DNA of 64,000 nucleotides, from the NCBI GenBank assembly GCA_964036045.1, contig OZ038382.1:107902578-107966577 (forward strand). Reading direction: 5' to 3'. The position numbers and the translations under genes are program-made. Positions 23,705-31,400 of the stretch are shown here, piece by piece (within the stretch, counting starts at the first letter, position 1; the number at the start of each line of letters is the position of its first letter). Source of the DNA: Eutreptiella sp. 'Long Island Sound 2002' (Eukaryota; Euglenozoa; Euglenophyceae; Eutreptiales; Eutreptiaceae). The notes under the pieces are model-generated. The model searched no databases. It saw nothing but the letters and a program-made list of their open reading frames with translations, and was not told where the DNA came from.

Positions 23705-24255
23705 CCACGAGGAGGGCCCAATTGGTGCTACATGGCTCCCAATGGGTTGATATGCATCCGTTGTTACCGAATGATCACCAACGGTGACTCAAGGGTCCCC
23801 CGTGATCGTTAGAGGTCACCTAGAAATCTCGAATTTCCACCCAACCCATGCCGGCCTGGCCTGCAAACGGCCAATTTCTCACTGGTGGGGGCCAATGGAG
23901 GCTGATGATACGTACCGGATCTAGAGCTTGGGAGGCCCACCATTGGTTAGGGCGTTCAAAGAGAAGAAAAAAGTGGAATGGGACCGGGGCCTGAATCGAC
24001 GCACAATGGCGTCTACCGGCCAACCCGGTTTTCCCCATTGCACCGCAAATAGGCCCAATTGGTGCTTTTAGGGCCCAATAAGCACCATTAGGAGGGCCTA
24101 AGTGGTGCTACATCACCCCCCATGGGTTTGTATGTCCTTCCGGGGTTTGTATGTCCTTCCGCTGTCACCAAATGACCACCCAAGCCGGGTCCAAGGGTCC
24201 TAGACGGTTGTCAAGGCTTGTGTTTTTCAGCCAACCCATGCAGGTTAAGTTTTCG
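23705..24255. repeat. Diverged tandem duplication, about 380 bp
   Basis: GGAGGGCCCAATTGGTGCTACA at 23711 and GGAGGGCCTAAGTGGTGCTACA at 24091 begin two similar blocks that share CCCAATGGGTT / CCCATGGGTT, a GTTACCGAATGATCACC-like stretch and CAACCCATGC. No coding sense seen. Confidence 0.65.
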
Positions 24256-24750
24256 CTGGATCCGGTGCTTTTGGGTCTCTCTAATGGGCGATGACAGGGC
24301 CTAGGCAAGGCTAGAGGCCCCAAAAGTCTGCCCTTTTGCATCCTAGCCTCGGTATGTTGTCACAGCATCCCTAATCCCCAATCTTGCCCGTCTAGGGGGA
24401 TGCCAAACGGTGACCAAAGCCACCAAAAACGTTGACATGACAAAGAACACTAATAAGCGCTGATACCATTGAGTTGAGACACTTTTCCGCCTCAAAATCC
24501 AAAAAAAAAAATTCCTGATTTTTGACCCAATAAAATGGGGGGTCATTTTTTTGACATTTTTTTAACCCGATGATTTTAAAAGGGGTTAAACCAACAATTC
24601 GACCCCTTGGGTTAGGGTACATGAATAGACCCCCAAGGGGGTATGTGGTCTTTTCCCATGCATACAGGCATGTGTGGTTTTCATCTAGCAAACTCTGCGA
24701 GGTGATTTTGCATGTAGGTATGATGTGTATGTCATATTCCAGTCACTCAG
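24256..24750. other. Unassigned stretch
   Basis: No gene, RNA or repeat recognised. Confidence 0.4.
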
Positions 24751-24900
24751 ATGTTGAGATAGTTCAGTTGGTCTTCGCGCTTGCCTTTCAAGCAGGTTCA
24801 AGGTTCTCACTCCGATACACCCAAGTCCACTCCCACAGGCAAGTGAGCCAAACCCTCACACCCATGGGATGGTGTACAAAAAAAACTTGATCTTCTTTTT
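24751..24900 (+). repeat. tRNA-derived SINE-like sequence
   Basis: TAGTTCAGTTGGT matches a polymerase III box A. It is followed by a possible anticodon arm CTTGC-CTTTCAA-GCAGG, whose five stem positions pair and whose loop would carry TTC (Glu-like), and then by a box B-like GGTTCTCACTCC. The acceptor strands do not pair and an A-run follows at about 24880, so this reads as a decayed SINE head and not a working tRNA. Confidence 0.5.
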
Positions 24901-25128
24901 GAATCATTGTCTACATCACTTGGTGATGTGATGATTCTGCAGCAAAAGGAAAACAGAATAGTGTCATGCTTTGACAAAAATGTGGATTACACAGACACTT
25001 TGGTGCCCCTCGCCCATCACCCGCTCCCCCCCAACCCTAGCCCTCTCTTCCGCCTTTGGGCCTGCGATTGACCTCACCCCCCCCCCCCCCCGACCTCCTC
25101 TCCCTCCGGGCCACTGGGGATGCGGAAG

Positions 25129-25498
25129 GGTTGGGTATACACCTACTGAGCCAGGGATCCCGTGCCAGACCACTCTGCCTGCTGCTCCTGCTGTGACACT
25201 GACGGTCACTCCCCAGGTATACACTATTATGGGACCGGACAACCCGCAAGAGCTCTGCTTTTGCAACACAGACTGCGACTGCACGTGCGCAAATCTGACC
25301 CTGGCCGACACTGACTTAGAGCGTGCCATGGCCTGCCACTTGGCGGTTGAGCGCACACTGGAGCCCTATACCAACCTCGAGGAGATGCACTCAGCGACTA
25401 TCAATGGCAGCATTGACCGCTCCTTCCTGGCAGCGGAATGTGCGCCCATGGTAGAGGCCATCAACACACAGTGCGTTTCCGTCATGGAAAACCTTGGG
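25129..25498 (+). CDS. Membrane glycoprotein, exon 1 of the visible part
   Basis: Reads TPTEPGIPCQTTLPAAPA through CFCNTDCDCTCANLTLADTD and SIDRSFLAAECAPMVEAIN to VSVMENLG. The upstream edge is chosen at a possible acceptor (GATGCGGAAG) after a C-rich tract; the frame is open further upstream but only through low-complexity Pro codons. It ends in phase 0 at a GTATCC donor. The following 362-nt intron is rich in CACATCCCC-like sequence and ends in GCATTGTTGCAG. Confidence 0.65.
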
Positions 25499-28400
25499 GT
25501 ATCCCTACGTCCCTTCTATACCCCCTACATGCACCTCACACATCCTCAATCCCCAACAACACTCCACATCCCCGACACACATCTCTACACATCTCTACAC
25601 ATCCCCTTGTGTCACCAACAAGTCCCCATACTCTGCCTCGCACACACTTACACGTCCCTTTCAACCTCAAACAGCCTCCTGCGCATCTCCTGCACACACA
25701 CATACCTTCCCCTCACATCCCAATCGCATCACCTACTCATCTCGAGCACACACCCTGCATAATATTGCACAATTCCTGGCACATTTCCTTGCCATCCCCT
25801 ACTGCTCCCTGCATATCATCCCCGGCCTCAACCCGACACCTTGCGTAGGCATTGTTGCAGCCCGCCTTTCCAGAGTACGGGCCCTGGGACATTGGGAACA
25901 GGACGCAATGGTTGCTGATTTACAGTTACGTCTATTGGTGCTTCTTTCATGTTTATACTGTGAACGGTAGTCAGCTGGTGGACTGTAAAACCCCCGACCG
26001 AAGCGTTGGACATTTGACACCCATCCTCACTCACGCTGCCATCTTGAATGTGGATGCCGGTCCTGAGCTTTGGGGCTGTTCACAGCTCTGCGCACTGACC
26101 CAAGTCCTCCCACGTTGGGTTTGGGGCACCGAGGCTTGGACTTGGGATATTGCAGGGGGCTGTGCGCGGCCCCCATCCACCATTGATCCGGTTTTGACTG
26201 GCCCATGGACAACCATGAGATCCCTGTGGTACTACTACCGGTGGGTGCAGTGGACCAACGGCACCCGAGCCCTCACCATTGAGAATTTCGAAGTCATTGC
26301 GTCAACCGTCAATGAGCTTCCAGGGTATGTGCCCATCATACCCCCTGCGGGACCCTTTGCACGTTTGCTTGATACATAACACCAAGATACGCCCCCCCCC
26401 CCCCTGCATGCCCCCTCCCACACCCCTACACCTGGAGGGTCGGCTCCTGGGACCCTGTGGGTCCAAATAAAGGTGCCTGGCCCCTGGCGGCTCCAGCAGC
26501 CAACCTGGCACGGTGGCAGAGGGGGCATCAGAGCTCCCACAGCACTTGCCCAGGACGGTGAGGAGAGAGAGAGAGCCCGATTCCCCTCTGTCCTGTTCCC
26601 TATGTCCCCTTGTGTCTGCGGAGAATTACCGGCTGAATTTAAAATTTATTATTAAATAATTAAATATTTGCTCGAACATGGTTAAAAGATGCTATATCCA
26701 AACAGAAAATAAATACCAATATTAACTAATTAGCTAGGCGGTGGCACACAAAACTGGTGTACAAAAAGTAATTAATTACAAAATTTAATTAATTCTGCGG
26801 CTTTAGGTATGTCGGCAACGGTTCAATTAGAAAACGTCCTGAGACAACGATGGGTGTTGTGTTTCTGGGTGTGCATGCCGCATGCGGTGTGAATGCACAA
26901 CATAGATATTTTCATTCTGCATGATACATTTTTCGGTACATACAAACAGCAGTACGAATTTTTTTTGTAACAAATGAGGGAGACAGTGGGTTTCTGTGTG
27001 TCTCTACATGTGCAACAACCCCCTTTACAGTGATTTCACAGCTCCCTGTGCAGAAATCCGCAAAAAAAATAGGCCCGCCAACTTGTTCTGCCGAGTTGCT
27101 GGGATTTCTTCGCCGATTTGGGGGGGGGGGGTGACAGATGAAGAAATTTTCTCGGAAATGGACGGAGATATTGTGATTGCAAAGGACTGTAACAACACAG
27201 CAACCAAAGGGAAGGTGTGTCGGGGGCCTGGGGGTTGCAAACCCGGGTTCAGGGACCCATATGCTGGTGGTGGTAATTCCCAGTTTACCATTTTGGCAGA
27301 ACACAGGACAGGCCCGCCGTAGCTGAGTGGTAGAACGCTATACTTGCGCGCCCAAGTTGCCCAAGTCGAATCCTGGAAGTGGAACAAAAAAATTTCATTC
27401 CACAATTCAATTAATTATGGCTCCTGCATTAGATAACAAGCCAGCACAAAAATAAAAAAAATTGCCAAAATCAATTAATTATGTGATTTCCGGCCTCCAA
27501 CCAAAATAATAAATCAAAAATTTCAAATTCAGCCGGTACATCAGGAGCCTCCCTGATGGGGCCCCGGCTATGGTGTACCCAGAGAGGCCCTCCCCCCCCT
27601 GTCCGGCGACGTGCCTGATAGTTGGACGATCGGGGGAGAGGCGCCTGAGTGCTGACAGAGGAGGTCCGGGTGACAGTTATGGCCCTGAGAGCGAAGCACA
27701 GCGCGAGAGCTCCAAAGGCGCAGACAAGACGTGGAAGCCCATATGGGTGAGTGTGTAGGCCCCGATTAGCAATGTCGTGTGCAAGTGTCGTGTGCACGGG
27801 AACAACAATGTCCACGCGAGGAACCCGGGCTCCCTGCTTATCACTTCCTACCACCCTGCCTTCCCATGATGGCGGTGCGCGACGGAAGGCCATCCCGTAG
27901 GTTCAGGGCAACGCGCTGGTGCCATGTGAACCGGATCAGTACTCAGATCAGGCGTTAGCCCTGCACCTATATCAGCCCTCTGCAACCACATGAGTCAGGC
28001 ACGTTGGAAAGGCAAGTGCAGCCATGCACCTGCCCAAGGGCACGCGCGGGTAGAGGGGTACAAGGACGCCGCTTCCTTTGGTAGGGATGGTATGGTGTGT
28101 GAGAGAGGGCACAACTGTATATGACACCGAGTTGGGGATCGCATACGTGACATGGAGCATGCAGGTGTGCAGTGCGGCATTACTACCCGATGGAACGAGA
28201 GTGGCGCCCAAGAGGTGGAGCCAAGTGACTCTTGGTAGGTATGTGCAGTGGCTCAGTGCACTGGGGGGGAGCGCAAATTTTTTGCACTTTTTTGCGCTTC
28301 CTTGCATCCCTTGCTACCTCAGTTTGCATTGTTCTCTTTTGTTCCAACGAGTCGCTTAGTGAGGCAGGCATTGTGCCTAAACAGGGTAAATTTTTTCGTC

Positions 28401-31400
28401 TGTGACGAAGGCGGTGTCATGGTGGTTGCAATTAAGCACCGCTTGCGGGAGCTCTTCCCTATAGCACGGTTGCAGGTGTGTATTGCACATAAATTGCATG
28501 GCACAAGTGGAGCAATGACTGGTACCGGGTTTGAGGGTTTGGATTTGTTGTTTAACAGCCATGCTGTTGTGCACGCAAAGAAGCCTCCCGAGCCCCAAGT
28601 TACCCCCACGGGCTACTCCCCGGAGGCCAACTCAACTATGGGTGATTCATCTAGAGCTAGGAGGGAGAGGAGGATGCGGGGCGCCCGTCAGTATCCCAAA
28701 ACTACCGGCGACCGTGTGAAAAAATCGACGTCCCCGTGGTGTTTGGGCACGTACACCTGAAGGGGCGGTGGGTGGGGGGGGGGGGGGGGCACCCTGAACC
28801 CCCTCCTGAGCCCCAAGCTACGCCAATAGGCTACTCCCCGGAGGGCAACTCAACTATGGGTGACTCAGCTGGAGCTAGGAGGGAGAGGAGGATGCAAGGC
28901 GCCCGCCGGTATCCCAAAAATTTCCGGCGACCGTGTGAAAAACTCGACGCCCCAGTGGTGTTTTGCGCCGACGTTACTTACACCCAACGCCGTTAGTGCA
29001 CTGCCGAGTGCCCGGGCCCTGTCGCGGGGCTTTGCACCCGGAACCCAACCTAGGCAACCCTCTTTCTATTTACCTGCCCAGGTTGGGGAGTACTCGGGCT
29101 AGGGGAGATTACGGCTAGAGTGGGTGACCCAAGGGAGAGGTTCACCTAGAGTCTAGTAGCCGGGGGATGGCTCAGGAGTAAGACATAAGATTAGCACTTG
29201 AAGGTCACCAATTTGAAACCCGGTACACACTTGATTGTGGCTGTTTGAAAGGTGAATGGTGACAAGTATTGGCGCTAGATCCGCTTCTTTCCCCCAAAAG
29301 TGATGTTGGGTTAGGTGTGGCCCCTGAGAGCAGACAATGCTGATGGAAATAGAGGAGGAGACTTTGCTAAGAACTAGAGACGGAGCTGCTTGCAGCGGAG
29401 TGCAGCAACGGGCTCATTGCCAAAGGGGGAAGACAACAGGATGCCAAGGAAAAATACCCAACACCAAGTGGCTGCTGGCAGGTGTTTGCAATGGCTTCGT
29501 GGTAAAGCAAAAGATGTGCAACCGAAGGTCCCCGGTTTTTCGAACCATGGTGCAAACCATGGAGTGGGTGAGCAGCGAGAGGCTAACGGGGAGAATGTGG
29601 TGGCTGGAAGGCGGCGATGAGGGGTCGCTGGTTCAAACCCTGGTATACACCGGAGCAAGTCAGCGGCAAGAGGCTTAAACCAGAGTCTAGTGGATAGGGG
29701 CGAGAACTTGGTGGTAGGAGAGCTGGTTCGAACCCCGTTGCACACCGGAGCATGCGAGCGGCGAGAGGCTAGGCACTGGGTCCAGTGGCTAGGAGGGAGA
29801 ACATGGCGGCCGGAGTGCAAGCTGGATCCTTGGTACATGTTGGAACGGGCCAGCAGGGAGAGGCTCGGCCCAGAGTGCATTGGTTAGGGGAGAGCACGGC
29901 AGTCGGCGGCTACATTGGAGCGGTCGGGCCAAGAGGGAGGTTCGCCTGGAGTCTAATAGCTAGGGGATGGCTTACGAAGAACGCATAAGATATGTAGTTG
30001 AAGGTGGCCAGTTCAAAACCCGGTACACACTGGAGTATGAATTTTTTGGAAGGTGAATGGTCACAAGCATCGCCGCTAGATCCGCTTACTTTCTATGAAG
30101 TTATGCTGGCTTAGGTGTGGCCCTTGAGAGTGGACAATGCTGATGGAAACAGACGCCTAGGTGGGCAAAGAGGACCATGTGTGGCCTAGAGAGATCACCG
30201 TCACCAGGAAGTCAATTCTGCCCCAGAGGCACCAACCACCCCACACCTCTTGGCATTAGGCACTATACGTCGAGAGTGACGTGGGGCCCCACACACCCCT
30301 TTTCATCCCGGCATGCCCCCTACATACTGGTGACTTGCGGTATATATGAGTGTCATGCAGCCGCAACTTGCCCCTTGCACCCCCCCCCTACTTGCCCCAT
30401 CCAACCACAACATTGCTACTTTTCACATACCTCGTGCATACCTGCAAGAGACCCATACCCCAAAGCACCTGCAAAACACCTCATATGTGATGCATATCCC
30501 ACACCATACCCGAGGGGGGTGGCCAGTTCGAATCCAAACAAAAGCCCCCCCCTTTCTCCAGAACCCCCCTCCCGCCCAAGTTTTCGAACATGTCTATCTC
30601 CAAATTGAGACTTTTAGGGAAACTAGTGGCGCCGCAGGCAATTGTTCATCCCCCGTAGGTGTGTATGCTCAAAATGCTTAGCTCACATTGGGAATTTCAA
30701 GAGTAGTGCATAGTACGCTTAGTTGGAACCACTTTGATCTATCCCCACTATGGGGACCCCCGCCAAGGTAGGGGTGATGTAGCCATACCGATCTCTCCCC
30801 ACTTGTCGCTGAGCCGCGATACTGTTGAACCCAAAGTCCGTTTCACTGAAGATCCACCGGCCTTGTATTCGCTATGTTGTTCCATCAAACCATCCATGCT
30901 TTGAGTGCCACATTGTGCAAGACGAGGTGCTATACAAATGTCGTTTGTTGCTCATTGAAGATCCCGCCCTTGAAGCTCATCCCCGGCATGAGGTAGCGGT
31001 TGGTGTGGGGCGAAACTTGTCGCCGGGCCACGGTACTATCGGACTCAACACTCGTTTCAGTGGTGCACATCACGTTGAAGATTCCGTGGTACCACGACCA
31101 TCGTACCGAACGAACAATGAGGTACTACAATTTTGTATGGGGTTGTTGTGTTGTTGTGTGCAATCCCTTTGCGATGGGGGATTGTCGTTATACTTCTGTT
31201 GTTAGACTGTAAAGACATTCATCAATCCACACACGTTGTGTGGCCCCTTGGGTTGGGCATACGGGCCCAGTGTTGGCCCCTTGGGTTGGGGATACGGAGC
31301 CTCAATCCACACACTTCGGTGTGTGGATTCCTTGAGTTGGGGAGATGGACTCACAATCCACACACCTTGACAAGATGCCTTCAGTGCCATTCGCTCTTTT

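Noticed and set aside
24751-24820. Functional tRNA-Glu gene
   Set aside because: Box A and an anticodon-like arm are visible, but the acceptor strands do not pair and the T arm is damaged.
27312-27385. Functional tRNA gene
   Set aside because: No acceptor stem and no acceptable anticodon stem, and it lies inside an inverted-repeat element.
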